DNA from: Panorpa germanica
Lineage: Eukaryota; Arthropoda; Insecta; Mecoptera; Panorpidae
DNA length: 64,000 bases
Assembly (NCBI GenBank): GCA_963678705.1
Contig: OY783220.1
Location: 6,221,001-6,285,000 of the forward strand
Reading direction: 5' to 3'
A model generated the notes under the pieces. It was not told the DNA's origin, made no database searches, and was given only the letters and a program-made list of their open reading frames with translations. The position numbers and the translations under genes were made by a program. Numbering within the stretch: the stretch's first letter is position 1; each line of letters opens with the position of its first letter. Positions 23,719 to 35,539 of this stretch are shown piece by piece.

Positions 23719-25301
23719 ATGGCAAGTAGGTTATTTTGCTCTAGGTTAAAATCTTCAGATTTACCTAATTTAAACGTGACATGTTTGCGTTTTGGACATA
23801 CTATAAGAGGAAAACCGCCAGGAGTTGCAAGATCTTTACAACAACGGCTTGACGGTATGTTAACCTAAAACTGTGGTTGCTTAAAGTACAGAGTTTTCAG
23901 CAAATACTTACTTTTATTTTATGTTATATATATAGAACTTAACTACAAGAATCCCGAGATCTCTTACAAAGTTGATATTGGCCTACCGCAAATAAAACGA
24001 TCAAGATCCGAAGAGTTGTCTCAAAGACTGGCTCACGTAAAAGCAAAACGAAACGATGCAACTCTCGAAAAATTAGCTAGGACTAAGCAATGTATGTTGA
24101 ACTTAACAAAATTAAACACAAAAACTTCTCGTAATTTAATAATTAATCATGAAGATATTTTTAGTGCAAATTGACTTATCGCAAGTTAAAACTGATTGGC
24201 TGCAAACTGGCGGACCTTATCAAATAAAAAAAATTGCAGAGCATTATGGAGTATTCGAACATTTATTTGGAGATGCTTATTTTGTTCCAAGAATTCTGTT
24301 AAACGTTGACTTCGTACAGGAAAATGGAGATCTTAATCCCGTGCATTTTGGAAATACTATTAAACCTGTTGAAGCAAAAAATGCTCCCACCGTGCATTAC
24401 GAAGCAGACAGTAGCACATTGTATTCTTTGATTTTAACAAATCCTGATGGTCATTTAACAAAAGAGAATTCTGAATATGTTCATTGGTTTATGTAAGTAT
24501 TGATTCATATGTAAAACTTTTAAGGCAAGTCATATAACTAATTGATATATTGCAGTGGAAACATCCCAGGAAATGATCTAGCACGAGGAGATTTGATAGT
24601 TCCATATTTACAACCTATTTCCCCTAGAGGATCGGGGTATCATCGTCATATTTTTATTTTATATAAGCAAGAAGGAAAGATTGACTATAGTAACCTGAAA
24701 ATTACGGAAAGGTAGAATATATATTAAAGAAACCAAATATACAGCTAGACATCTGACTTTAATAATAACATTATTTAAGTTTTTGCTATATTTTGTAAAT
24801 ATTATTTGTAGCTTTGATTTGAACAAACGTACATTCAATACTTTGGATTTTTATCGTGAGAGACAAGAACTCCTTACACCTGCAGGTGTAAGTTTCTTTC
24901 AAGCTGATTGGGATAAGACACTTACAGATTTCTACCACAAAACACTAAGTAAGTTTATTTATTATCTTAGTAGGTCTTACTTAAATGATGTTAATTCCAG
25001 TTTAATTTTAGATATGAAGGAACCAGTTTTTGAGTATGATTTCCCAGAAGCATATATTAAACCACAGAAATGGTTTCCACTACGTGAACCATTTAATTTA
25101 TATATGGATAAATACAGAGATCCAAAGCAGATCAATAAGGAATATTTAATAAGAAAACTAAAAGAGACACACCCTTTCAAACCTCCTCCAGAAAAATTGA
25201 AGTACCCAAATGCACATAGTTTCGATAAGAGTACACCATCCTGGTTGAAACTGGAACTTAAGAAACAACGTTTGGGGTGGGGACGTGTTAATGATGTATA
25301 A
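23719..25301 (+). CDS. mRpL38: Mitochondrial large ribosomal subunit protein mL38
   Basis: Component of the mitochondrial large ribosomal subunit, carrying a PEBP-like fold. Six coding exons join in phase: 23,719-23,854; 23,936-24,091; 24,165-24,492; 24,556-24,711; 24,812-24,948; 25,012-25,301, giving 400 residues (human protein: 380). The basic start MASRLFCSRLKSS fits a mitochondrial targeting peptide. Residues 25-45 hold the family signature FGHTIRGKPPGVAR. The PEBP core has LTNPDGHL, VHWFIGNIPGNDLARGD and GSGYHRHIF, followed by FILYKQ. The C-terminal part has W-F-P-L-R-E-P-F-N-L-Y and ends in the lysine-rich LKKQRLGWGRVNDV. AATAAA lies at 25,317-25,322. Its neighbours are a divergent gene upstream and GatB downstream, tail to tail. 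All splice sites are GT-AG, no frame break. Confidence 0.96.
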
Positions 25302-25382
25302 ATAATACGGAATAATAATAAATGTAGTTAATATTATATAAATATTGTTTTTCTTTAATCTATAGGTTTTACAACAATTACA
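25302..25382. terminator. Overlapping 3' ends of MRPL38 and GatB
   Basis: The 81 bases between the two stop codons hold a plus-strand AATAAA (25,317-25,322) and a minus-strand ATTAAA (25,354-25,359). Cleavage normally falls 10-30 bases past the signal, so the two transcripts are expected to end nearly on top of each other. Confidence 0.6.
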
Positions 25383-28300
25383 TTAATTAGATTGTTTTAG
25401 TAGAGTTTGTAAAATATTTGGTATTGCTGACATTTTTGCTCTATTGTTAGATTCTTTTGCAACTTCTCCGATTAATGCAAATAAGACTTTTTGCTTTCCT
25501 GCTTTGAATTGTTTAACCATTTTTGGGTTTTTTAACAATATCGATTTACATAGCTGTGTTAGTTCTTCTTCGGATGTTATTTGAGATAAATTTTTCTGTT
25601 TCATAATCTAGAACATAAATAAATATATAAAGCCAAATCACGATAGTTCGGCAGCGACTTATGCTTAAAAGAGGTTATAAGAGCGGTATAAATCTATAAT
25701 ACGATAATGAATTTTATCTTATTTGTTTCTACATACATTATAGAAAAATAAGTGAGTCAGTGCTTTTTAATTATATCGGCAGTTTATACACCACATCATG
25801 TTTTAAGTATGAGTCGCCGCCGAACTCTCGTAATTTGAACTATATAAATATAAATGTGCATCATTTTTTTAAAGAAAATAAGGGAAGAGAGTAGAAGGGG
25901 GGTAGGGGATAGGTTCGAAAAAGAGAAAGGAGAGTGGAATGGCGATCGAGGAGGCACAAGTGTGGAAAATGAGCTAAGGAGATACAGCAACAGGAAAGAA
26001 TGGAAAAAATCGAGAAGAACAATTACAACACAATATATAAAAGGATTTGGGAGAGAGATACCACATTACTTAAGAGAAAAAGACACAAAAAACATGAGAA
26101 GGATTGCCTGATTTAGATTGGGAAATTAGGAGAAAGGAAACAGATACTGGGCAAATAACGAGGAAAGGATGTGTAGAGTGTGCGGAGCGGAGTTGGAAAC
26201 ACTGGAGCACATTAAGTTTTCTTGTCAGAAAAAAATAATGAGCGAAAAGAATATTATACAGTTATTAAAGGGAGGCACTGAAGGGAAGAGGTGGATGGCG
26301 GAAATAGAGAAAAGGAACGAGGAAAGAAAGGAACGCCAGAGCAGAAGTGATTTTAATCTGGTGACAAAGAAGACAAGAGCTGTATGTTTTTTTTCTTTTG
26401 GAATTTGGAGCACAATGATATGTAATTTATGGATTTAAGGCGGAAGAATGTAATGCCTAATTGCAATTACAATAAATAATAATATATGTGCATCAATACA
26501 GATCCATAGCATAGAGAATATTTACCTCAGTTGGAGATAAATTATTTCCATCCAGAATATCTTGTAATATTATTCTAGCCGTAATCGAACTTAAAATTTC
26601 TGCTTGTAATAAATCTATTAATTCTCCTAATGTATTAGGTGTTATCGTGCTGAAATATTGTTAAATAGTATTATTTAAAATAAGTTTTTTTTTATATAAA
26701 AATATATTCAATTTATTACCAATCTTCAATATTTAGTTTGTTCTTATTTAAAAGCATTAGAAATTCATTGACTATTATATTTGCTACCAGTTTTGAATCT
26801 CTAGCTGTGTTAGATTCATTAATAATACTCCAAAAATATTTGTATAAATATGTATCATTCTGAAATAAAAAAATAAATGAAGTAAATAGAATATTATAAA
26901 TAAGATATTTTATAAAATATGAATAACACTTTACTACGCTTAAGTTTACGAATTGCTGGTATTATGTTATGCTGTTAAATCTTTTAATAATTTACTAAAC
27001 CGTATAACGTTTAATTCTTAAAAAGGTCTTGTTAAGAAGTTTAATGATTAATCCAGAAAAAGGTCATTTTATGATTGCAATTACATTATTCACATTATTA
27101 AAGGTAATCGGTTACGATTTTGAAATAAATCATTACCGATAATATACTTAGGAATAATACAAGTATACTAAATGGATAAGAAATTTGAATGCGTCGTTAT
27201 GGTTAAAATACTCACTACGATTGTAATAGCTATTTCAGACCGCAATCCATATTTCTGAATCAATCGTTGTCTCGTTTGTTCTGGTAGTTCTGGAAGTGAA
27301 TTTTGAAGTTTGGAAACACTGATGAGGTCCTTAAAATTTGAATTTTTACCGTCAGCGGTAACGACTCGGAGAGGTGGTAAATTAGGCTCCGGCATAAATC
27401 GATAATCCTAAAAAAAATTAAATTTTTTTAAATAATTTTAGATACATGTAAGTATTTGTTTTAACATTTAAATATAAAAAAGCATAATAACCATATGTTT
27501 GAGGCATTAGTAATGTTACATTTTATAATTACATTATTATGCTTTTTTACATATTGTTTTTACTTGTTTCGTTTCTTTATCTCTCATCGGTAGAGTACTT
27601 TTGCTAGGTGCATCCCAAGTTCTTGTTTCATTGATAACAACACCACCAGATTCTAAAATTTCCCTCTAAAAATATAAACTTGGGATTGTAACGAATGCAA
27701 TTACATTTACATTTCATTTTAAACATTGGATTAAATGAACACATACTTGTCTATTTATTTCATATGCAATCGCACCAGCAACTCCTCGTACAGATCCAAT
27801 ATTTTTAACTTCACTTCTTGTTCCCAAAGGAGTACCCGGTTTGTGCATAGAGATGTTAGCGTCTACTCTTAAAGCACCCTCTATAAATACAGTAATAAAA
27901 AAAGGGTAAATGCTGGATTTTGGAACTATTTCATATACAAATAATTTTATTGGAATACATAGAGCAATTATATACCTTCCATTTTACAACTACAAGTTCC
28001 TAAGCTCTCTAATATTAAAATAAGTTCCTTGATAAGTGCTGCTGCTTCTTCTCCATCCGTTAAATCTGGACAAAAAACTAATTCCATAAGAGGAGCTCCT
28101 GCTCGATTTAAGTCTACCATACTCCTGTATAATGTAACACAAAGTTGTTGCAATTATAAAACGTATAACTATATAAATTTATATCTAATTTTGGAATTAC
28201 ATTCTATCATCATGTAAACTTTTTCCACTATCTTGTTCAAGTTGAATTTGTACTAATCTTGCTGTCTTAGAGTAAGGTTTCTTATGAACTCCAGGAGTAA

Positions 28301-28924
28301 ATACTTGAAAATTTAGCTGACCACCAGTTGCTAAGGGATTACGTTGTTGTGTTATTTGATATCCAGCCTGATAAATAACTTTAGTATTATCATAGAACAG
28401 ATTCTGTAATTATGCTTTAGAAACAAGAATGAAAAGTTACCGGTAAATCCGCATAAAAATAATGTTTTCTATCAAATGTTGATATAGAATTTATATTGCT
28501 AGACAAAGCAAGCGCTGTCATTATTCCAGCTTCAACACATTTTTTATTCAAGACCTAGAAATAAAGTACTAAGTCATTGAGCAAATAATTATATGATATA
28601 AGATAATGATTATTTTTCTACCGGTAATGTACCAGGAATAGATGCATCAAACAGTGATACACTAGTATTTACTGCACTTGCAAAATCATTTTTTGCACCT
28701 GAAAATAGTTTGGAATTTGAATCTATTTGAGCATGAACTTCCAAGCCTACAACACTTATCCAACTTGACCTAAAAAATTAAAATGAATAGCAGTGTCAAT
28801 AATTATTGTAAACATAATATAAATATACCTTTATGTAAAAGTATTTATACTTATTTTTGGTCGCTTCACCAATTGATTTCCATCTTACATAACTTAAATT
28901 TGGTAGACACTTATTCACTAGCAT
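25383..28924 (-). CDS. gatB: Mitochondrial glutamyl-tRNA(Gln) amidotransferase subunit B
   Basis: GatB of the GatCAB complex, which amidates Glu-tRNA(Gln) to Gln-tRNA(Gln) in mitochondria. Eleven minus-strand exons join in phase: 28,851-28,924; 28,622-28,769; 28,441-28,554; 28,201-28,367; 27,976-28,124; 27,747-27,880; 27,564-27,665; 27,216-27,407; 26,720-26,859; 26,526-26,649; 25,383-25,607. They give 522 residues (human: 557). After a basic leader ([19 protein letters not shown]) come [103 protein letters not shown] and [13 protein letters not shown], all GatB hallmarks. The C-terminal part is the helical GatB/YqeY domain. The exon 1 donor (AATAA/gtataa) was chosen because it alone keeps frame; a stronger-looking AAG/gtatat 24 bases on does not. 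The last intron holds a LINE. Confidence 0.96.
25864..26485 (+). mobile_element. 5'-truncated LINE (R1/Jockey group) in the last GatB intron
   Basis: Tail of a non-LTR retrotransposon, opposite in direction to GatB. The coding part holds a C-x2-C-x8-H-x4-C knuckle ([18 protein letters not shown]) typical of the end of ORF2 in R1/Jockey/I-type LINEs, then [19 protein letters not shown]. The 3' end has GATTTAAGGCGGAAGAATG, then AATAAATAATAATA. A 10-base target duplication ATGTGCATCA flanks it (25,854-25,863 and 26,486-26,495). The frame is broken by at least one stop (before 26,111) and one shift. A relative with the same 3' UTR lies inverted at 30,895-31,170. Confidence 0.85.
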
Positions 28925-29120
28925 TATATATGTTTTGTTATTTAAAATATTCATTATATTTAATAAGTTATTAATTAAAATATTATACAAAACTTAGGTT
29001 ATGTTCGTTGTGTTACAGATTGTCAAAACCTGCATTATTGCAAATAAAATAAAGATGGCACTCACTGTAGAGCGCATAATTTTGATATTAGATATTAGAC
29101 AATTTCTAAACCTCTAACAA
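28925..29120. promoter_or_regulatory. Short gap between GatB start and tRNA-Trp
   Basis: These 196 bases must hold the GatB promoter (minus strand) and the upstream part of the tRNA gene. No TATA box is obvious. Confidence 0.4.
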
Positions 29121-29192
29121 GACTCCGTGGCGCAACGGTAGCGCGTCTGACTCCAGATCAGAAGGTTGCGTGTTCAAATCACGTCGGGGTCA
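29121..29192 (+). tRNA. tRNA-Trp (CCA)
   Basis: A 72-base intronless cloverleaf. The acceptor arm GACTCCG pairs with CGGGGTC (one T-G wobble), discriminator A at 29,192. The anticodon stem TCTGA/TCAGA encloses CTCCAGA with anticodon CCA at 29,153-29,155. The A box starts TGGCGCAACGG and the T arm includes GTTCAAATC, the internal RNA polymerase III promoter. A run of five T at about 29,202 can end transcription. No CCA tail is encoded, as expected for a nuclear gene. Confidence 0.97.
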
Positions 29193-30894
29193 AATGTCTT
29201 CTTTTTGCAACTAATTAATTATAAAGAGTAATTAAAACTTATTGTATTCTTGCCCACATTTTTTTAGCTCTCACTCTATCACTTTCCTTCTCACAGTGGT
29301 GACCTTTTTGTCCATGAGTCTGAATTAGATTTTATGAAGCCTACACTTGTAACAATGCAGGACAAACAACTCAATTGGGGGACAATTGTAATCGCAAGGA
29401 TGCAAATCAGTTATTTAAATTTAGAGAAATTATATTGATGACGTGCAATAATGTTGGAAAAAGTCCGGACAGTTCTATGTGGGTCGAGGCTCTTAGCCAA
29501 ATTGAGACTGGATATAATTTACGTCCAAAGAGCCACAGAAGAGAAAATCAGAAATTAGCACTAGATATAGTTGAAGTTGAGATGACAAATTGTACTTATA
29601 AACTTTAATTAGAATTGAATATAGTGGTTCTAATACAGCACAGCTAGGATATTCTGATAAGAAGTGAAATCGCGCCTGATACTATGGCAATCATTCATAT
29701 GGTTTTTAAAACAAATTTTGAACATAAAACAAATACAAGTTCAAACGTGTTAAAAAATAAATAAATAAAACATTGCATTATGTTAGATGTCAAGATATTT
29801 TGTTAATAAAACATAACCACAAATTCAGTTAATTTTTGAGTTCTCTTTAAGATCAATAACCTTGACCTTATGTCTGCCATACCTGTATGTTGTCGCCACT
29901 TCAACAAAGATGGCGAGCCATTAAATAATCTAGTTTACAAAACCGGTATGAAGCAAATTAGCCAAAGAAGCACTTATATCAGCTTAACTTTTTTATTTTT
30001 TTCATATATGTATATAAAAACAAAATAAGTTTATAGTAGGTAAGGTGCTTAAAAAATTCTTGTTGACAATTTTAGTAACATTTTTATATACGAGTATATT
30101 TAGATGTGAATTATACGTAAATGTTACATAACTAATTTAAATGGGATGCATAAGAGATCATAAATGTTTTTTACATTTATATTATTAGTTTAAAAAATTG
30201 TATATGTATGTACAAATAGAAACTTTTGCACTTAGCAGGTCACCAAAATTGCTGTGGCCATGAAACTACAAGCAAAAATAGCATGAACACATCTTTTTAA
30301 AAATTATTGTAATTTTTTTTATTACAGTATAACTAGGTCATAACCCGCATTATGAAAAAAAACCTAATTTGTAATTAAATTTCAATATAAATCGCACAAA
30401 GAATTATTAATTGCCAATCTCGATCAATTTCATTGTCTGTTTACCGTCTAACAATGAGTCAGAAGTGGGTCAAATCCGTAAGTTACAGATATGTTGATTT
30501 ATTTTGATTCATAAATACTTTGTGTCACATAAATCAGTGAAGATGTCACATTTTTATGTTCGATATATACTCTGTAAATGTAGTATTATAAAATTTACAG
30601 TTATTAATCAATTGACATACTTAGAATTTATTAATTGCTCTTGTATATCATTAAAATATAGTAAATAGTAAATAGGGTAAGATCGTAAAGTCATGATTTA
30701 TGTCGTTTTAGCAAATTTTGATAATAAATAGTGTAATACGAGTATATAATTAACAACGCATGTATATTTGCTAGTTTGAAAGCAGGGCTCTTTTACAGAT
30801 AGCAGGAAAGAAATTCACAATTCTTGAACACAAGAATTCTTATGAACGTACCTTCGATTTTAAATTTCTGTAATATTATTTTCATTTTAATGTT
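29193..30894. other. Gene-free intergenic sequence
   Basis: A 77-codon frame at plus 29,375-29,608 reads rather protein-like (NQLFKFREIILMTCNNVGKS) but has no recognised motif or splice context. The rest shows nothing defined. Confidence 0.4.
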
Positions 30895-31170
30895 TTTGCC
30901 GTTAGGCACTCCATTCTTCCGCCTTAAATCATTAAATTACATATCATTGTGCTTAATTACATTTTGTGATCCTTATTCTATCTACCTATTATCACTCCTT
31001 CCAAAAGAAAAAAGAAAAATAGATAAATTTAAACTATCCCTTCTGTTTCCTCGCTCTATCTCTCTCCGCCATCCACCGCTTCCCTTCACTGCCTCCCTTT
31101 AATAACTGTACAATTTTCTTTTCACTTTTTACTCTTTTCTCACACGAATACATAATGTGCTTCAACGTTT
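30895..31170 (-). mobile_element. LINE 3' fragment, inverted relative of the GatB intron copy
   Basis: On the minus strand it carries GAGCACATTA-like, ACAGTTATTAAAGGGAGGC and GATTTAAGGCGGAAGAATG segments in the same order as 26,200-26,460. The reading frame is broken. Same subfamily as the GatB-intron copy, judged by the shared 3' UTR. Confidence 0.8.
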
Positions 31171-31303
31171 AAATTAATGTAGTAAGAATCTGCAGTTTCG
31201 ATACAAATATGCGGTACGAAATTATTTCTGCACAATTTGTAGTTTTTTTTTAAGTTTATTTAGGCTCTAGCTTATTCAGCCATCTTGTAAAAAATCAAAA
31301 ATC

Positions 31304-31692
31304 ATATATGGAGAGCGAATAGCCTATATTTCCTATACATTAAAAGTGTGTCTAAAATATGTGCGAGAGAGAAAGGTATATGTTCCTTTTTGTTCTTTTT
31401 GCGCATGCGTCGAAAGTGACAGCTGTCTAGATATAATAAATTGTAATAAATATTAATATTCTATTATGATATAATATATAGTTTATTTATATTTATACAT
31501 ATCTACATTATTCTACATCAATATAATGTCATATTTAACAACTGTCACGTATTATATCTAGACAACTCTGACTTCACAACTGTCACTTTCGACGCATGCG
31601 CATAGAGAACAAATAGGAACATATACCTTTCTCTCTCGCACAGATTTTGTACATACTTTCAGGTCTCGCATTCTCTCTCCATATATATATGG
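31304..31692 (+). mobile_element. Palindromic MITE with arms of about 130 bases
   Basis: The left arm (31,304-31,437) and right arm (31,548-31,692) are inverted copies. Shared blocks include GCGAGAGAGAAAGGTATATG, GCGCATGCGTCGAAAGTGAC and TCTAGATATAATA. The right arm has about 14 extra bases. Only about 110 bases separate the arms, so a transcript would fold into a long hairpin. No coding frame; the target duplication is unclear because the outer ends run into TATA-rich sequence. Confidence 0.75.
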
Positions 31693-33408
31693 TCTAGGAT
31701 ATTACATTACTAAATAAAAAAAGAGACGACCTAATGTTCAGCGACTTCTACATCAAACAAAGAAAGGACCAGTCTTGCCAAATTAAACTCTATCCAGTCA
31801 CAATAAAAAAAATTCTCGGAGTCTCTCAGCTGATCGAGAGCGTTCCTTTGAAGTTACACAAAATAATTTTTCGTAACAATTCAGGGAGAGCCGGACGCGG
31901 TTAATTCTGATTACGCCTAACAGTGATTTACAAACTGGCTTTTCGTATATTATTGCCAGAAAAAATTATGGACTTTTGTGGTATTTTAAAAACCAATCTC
32001 TATTTGAAATATTTTATTTCAAAGTCCGAATTGATAAAAATGCACTTCGGGTGGAAACTTTACTACGGTCGCTTATATATTTTTTAATTTATTTGTTAGC
32101 CCGAGAAGATGCCACTATTTTATACATAGCCTAATAATTCTGGGTCCTTGGCAGGTACGTTACTACCACACACAAAATTTGAATGCGACACTGGTTCACA
32201 TATCAGAAGCATCCACATTTCGGGTCACGTATTTTAACAACTGACGCCACAAAACTTGATCTGCGATGTTGTCATGTTTGGTGATAATTTCAGCAATATA
32301 ACGTATATTTGCAGAAACAAAAACACAAACTAGAAATACGAAAAAACCATGTTAACCAAACAACGGACGTTCGAAGAGACAATGATTTATTATTCGTTAT
32401 TATTTGAAGTTACGACGCGTGACTTTTTTTTGTTGTTTATTTTTTTAAAATCTCATTTGTAACGAAATGTGGTCATGATTAATAAATGGATAATATGTGT
32501 AAATGACAAAAATAAAAAGAGTTTTTGTCTTAATGTGTAGATAGCAGTTAAATTAATGTAGTTTTTAAAATGTATGATTGATTGTATAATTTGAATTATA
32601 AAATAGCATGTTCGTGAGATAGATATCAAACCCGTTTCTGAAGTATATCTGAACCATTTTTTTATGATAAAATTTGAAGCTTTATTAACCTGAAAAATTA
32701 AAAAGAGTACGAACGTATGCTTAATTTTAAAATAGAGTTTGCTCTCATGATAAAGCGAGCTAATGCGAATCAACTTCAATACACAATGAAAATAATTGTT
32801 CCAGTGTGAGAATACCGTCTATAATTGATTCTATAATCAAATATGTGTTAAGACATTTCTTTGGTTAGCATCTATCAATGAGTAACCGAGAAGTGCTTAT
32901 GTATGTACTATGAGAGCAAGCGAGACAGATATATGAACGCTTTACTAAGCCAGAGGAATTATTATTATTATATCAATATTTCATAATTATCAGGGTGTGT
33001 TCATTCTATGTTTAATATCTGATTTATTTTAAAATATATGTAATACAAATGCAGTTCGTCGTCACTTGTAATTTTTTAGTTCCTAGCTTTCGTGGTTTAC
33101 TGGCAAGACGATTTCTATGCATCACCACACAAATTAAATACTGTGCAATACTGTACTGTGATAGAAATAAAGTGAAATTATTTAACGTGATAATGTTTAA
33201 AATAAAAGAATTCCTTACATTATATTCTTTTTACATATTATAAATATTGTCTTCTTATAAATTATTCTCTGTTTTATAAATTGCATACAAATTGTTATAG
33301 ACAAATTCCAAATTTGGGGCCTCCTATAAAAATAAAATTTGAAATTCAAGACAAGAGTTCTAGAATTGACACTGGAAAATTAAAATGTTTTATATAGAAT
33401 ACTAATTT
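31693..33408. other. Gene-free sequence with a moderately GC-richer block
   Basis: The part from about 31,730 to 32,360 is less AT-rich than its surroundings and lacks any supported coding frame; it may be an old transposon or LTR remnant, but no end or domain could be fixed. From 32,400 on nothing was recognised. Confidence 0.35.
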
Positions 33409-33420
33409 TAAATGAGTCCA

Positions 33421-34249
33421 ACGTGAATATGGATGTTTGATAGACTGATAGCCCGTATGATGTTGTATGGAGCAGAGGTTTGGGGGTGGAAGGAACAAGA
33501 AAAGTTGGAAAGAATACAGGTGAGATATATTAAATGGTTACTAGGGCTGGACAGGTGCACGCCAGGATACATGGTGATGGAGGAGCTAAAAAGGGATAAG
33601 ATACGAATTAAAACAGGGGAAAGAGCAGTAAAATACGAGGAGAAATTGAACAGAGCGGAAAGCAAAATTTTAAAGAAAATAAGAGAGGATAGCATAAAGA
33701 ATGGGGGGGGGGGGGAGGAGGTCCAAAAAAGAGAAAGGAGTACTTTGAAAGGAATGGAATGGCGATCGAGGAGGCAGAGAGGAGAAGAGAAGGTGGTGCA
33801 AGTGTGGAAGAGGAGCTAAGGAGAAGGGATAAGCAGATACAACAGCAGGAGAGAATGGGAAAAATAGAAAAAAGTAACTACAATAAAAGATATAAAAGGT
33901 TATGGGAAAATAATATGCCTCAGTACCTTATAGAAAAAGACATAAAACACATAAGAACAGCAAGGTTTAGATTGGGAAATGAGGAAAAAGGAAACAGATA
34001 CTGGGAAAAGAGTGAGGAAAGAAAGTGTAGAATGTGCGGATCGGAGGACGAAACACTGGAGCACATTAAGTTTGAGTGTAAGGAAAAAGTAGCGAGCGAA
34101 AGGAATATTGGCCAGCTATTAAAGGGAGGCAGTGAAGGGAAGAGGTGGATGGCGGAAATAGTAAGAAGGAAAGAAAAAACAGGAGAATAAATAAGCTGGT
34201 GGAGAATAATAACGCCGAAAGGCGAACAATAAACAATAAATAATAATAA
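33421..34249 (+). mobile_element. 5'-truncated LINE (R1/Jockey group), youngest-looking copy
   Basis: An 829-base tail of a non-LTR retrotransposon flanked by a 12-base target duplication TAAATGAGTCCA (33,409-33,420 and 34,250-34,261). The first frame (33,433-33,819) begins MFDRLIARMMLYGAEVWGWK and continues with IQVRYIKWLLGLDR, the region after the reverse transcriptase. A second frame (33,759-34,190) carries KRYKRLWENNMPQYLIEKD, YWEKSEERKCRMCG and the C-x2-C-x8-H-x4-C knuckle, ending near RRKEKTGE. The frame change lies near a run of about a dozen G at 33,704. The 3' UTR is short (CGCCGAAAGGCGAACAAT) and ends in AATAAATAATAATAA. Confidence 0.9.
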
Positions 34250-34304
34250 TAAATGAGTCCATCAAATATTTCAGCGTACATATATTAAAAATATTCCATA
34301 CATT

Positions 34305-34367
34305 TCCTATAACGCGGTTTTATCCTACGTGCATAACATTAACCGCGTTATAAGGGGATCTACTGTA
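34305..34367 (-). mobile_element. Decayed pogo/Tigger-like end
   Basis: On the minus strand it reads TACAGTAGATCCCCTTATAA, then CGCGGTTAATG, with an inverted AACCGCGTTATA partner 30 bases on. CAGT-led ends with a TATAACGCG core are typical of pogo/Tigger elements. It lies just right of the LINE at 33,421-34,249. Confidence 0.45.
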
Positions 34368-35539
34368 CCATAATATTACAACTTTTAATTAATAGAGAAT
34401 ATGATTCAGAATATTATTATTTTTTAATTGGTTTTAGAAATTCCATCATTTTCGTTAGTAGTTTTAGTGAAAACCACATTTTACGAGAATTTTATGATAT
34501 CGTAAACTTGTAATAGCATAACATAGGTATGTCAATATTAACAGTAACGTAAACAAATAATGATAAATAATTGATAACAGAAAAAGGCCTTGTATGGGCA
34601 TTTAGAGAGATGAGATGAATTAGTATATTCGTACATGCTGGCGGCAATGAGAAGATGACCACAACACGGTTCACCGAAAACCGTCATAACAAGGTTACAT
34701 CTATTAGATTTATCAACACTATGTTACTCGTGTTAAAGTGACAATGAACACAAAATATGTACATTACCTAAAATACTGATATATTTTATTTAAACGAAAA
34801 ATACCAATATTTGATTAGAGAGATTAACATTTTGTCTAAAATAGTTTTTTTTTTTAACAATAATTCAGGGGCTTCTTAGGACCACGGTCCTTTTTTCGCC
34901 GTTCTTAATTTGTTCGTTTTACATATTTACATTTACATTAGTAGTTCCTGCATACTCGTTGGCAACAGCACTACATTTTTTTCCAAAACTCTGTACAAAT
35001 TATTTCTGCAGGCATCCGTTTCTGTACATTGGAAGATCAAATGTTCTGGATCTGCTACCTCTTCTCCACAATTGCACATATCTTCCTGCACCAAGTGATT
35101 TCTTTTAAGTAAAATAGTATTTATTATGATTCTTTTTTTTTCCTTTTAATTATTCTATTGTTTTACGATTTTGAATTCATTAACGGTTTCAGTTACTGGA
35201 CCATATTCGCATATCATTATCATTTTTAAAATTTGTTGATAAGGTAATATACATTTTAATCATAAACTCTCGCAGTTCTGAAAATAACACAGTAATTTTT
35301 TTGGTTATACGTATTAAGTATATTATGACTATGAAAAATTATATGATATATAAAAATTCAGCCTGTAAAAAGTAGTTGGTCGATTGACTTCAAATTTTGA
35401 AATTCTTATACTCACGTGTTTTTATAGTAAAATGAAAATTTGACATAACATTGCATGGGATTTATTTCTTTCGTTTCTTACAGTTAAAATATAACATACA
35501 GGGAAGCGTGGCCGGCTTTAGCTAGTATATTAAGATTCG
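34368..35539. other. Gene-free intergenic sequence
   Basis: No supported exon or defined repeat. Short frames such as plus 34,910-35,098 lack any context. Confidence 0.4.

Noticed and set aside
29375-29608. 77-codon plus-strand frame behind tRNA-Trp
   Set aside because: It reads somewhat protein-like but has no recognised motif, no promoter and no splice partner.
32453-32779. 108-codon minus-strand open frame
   Set aside because: Hydrophobic, Ile/Phe-rich, no motif, no splice context; expected by chance at this composition.
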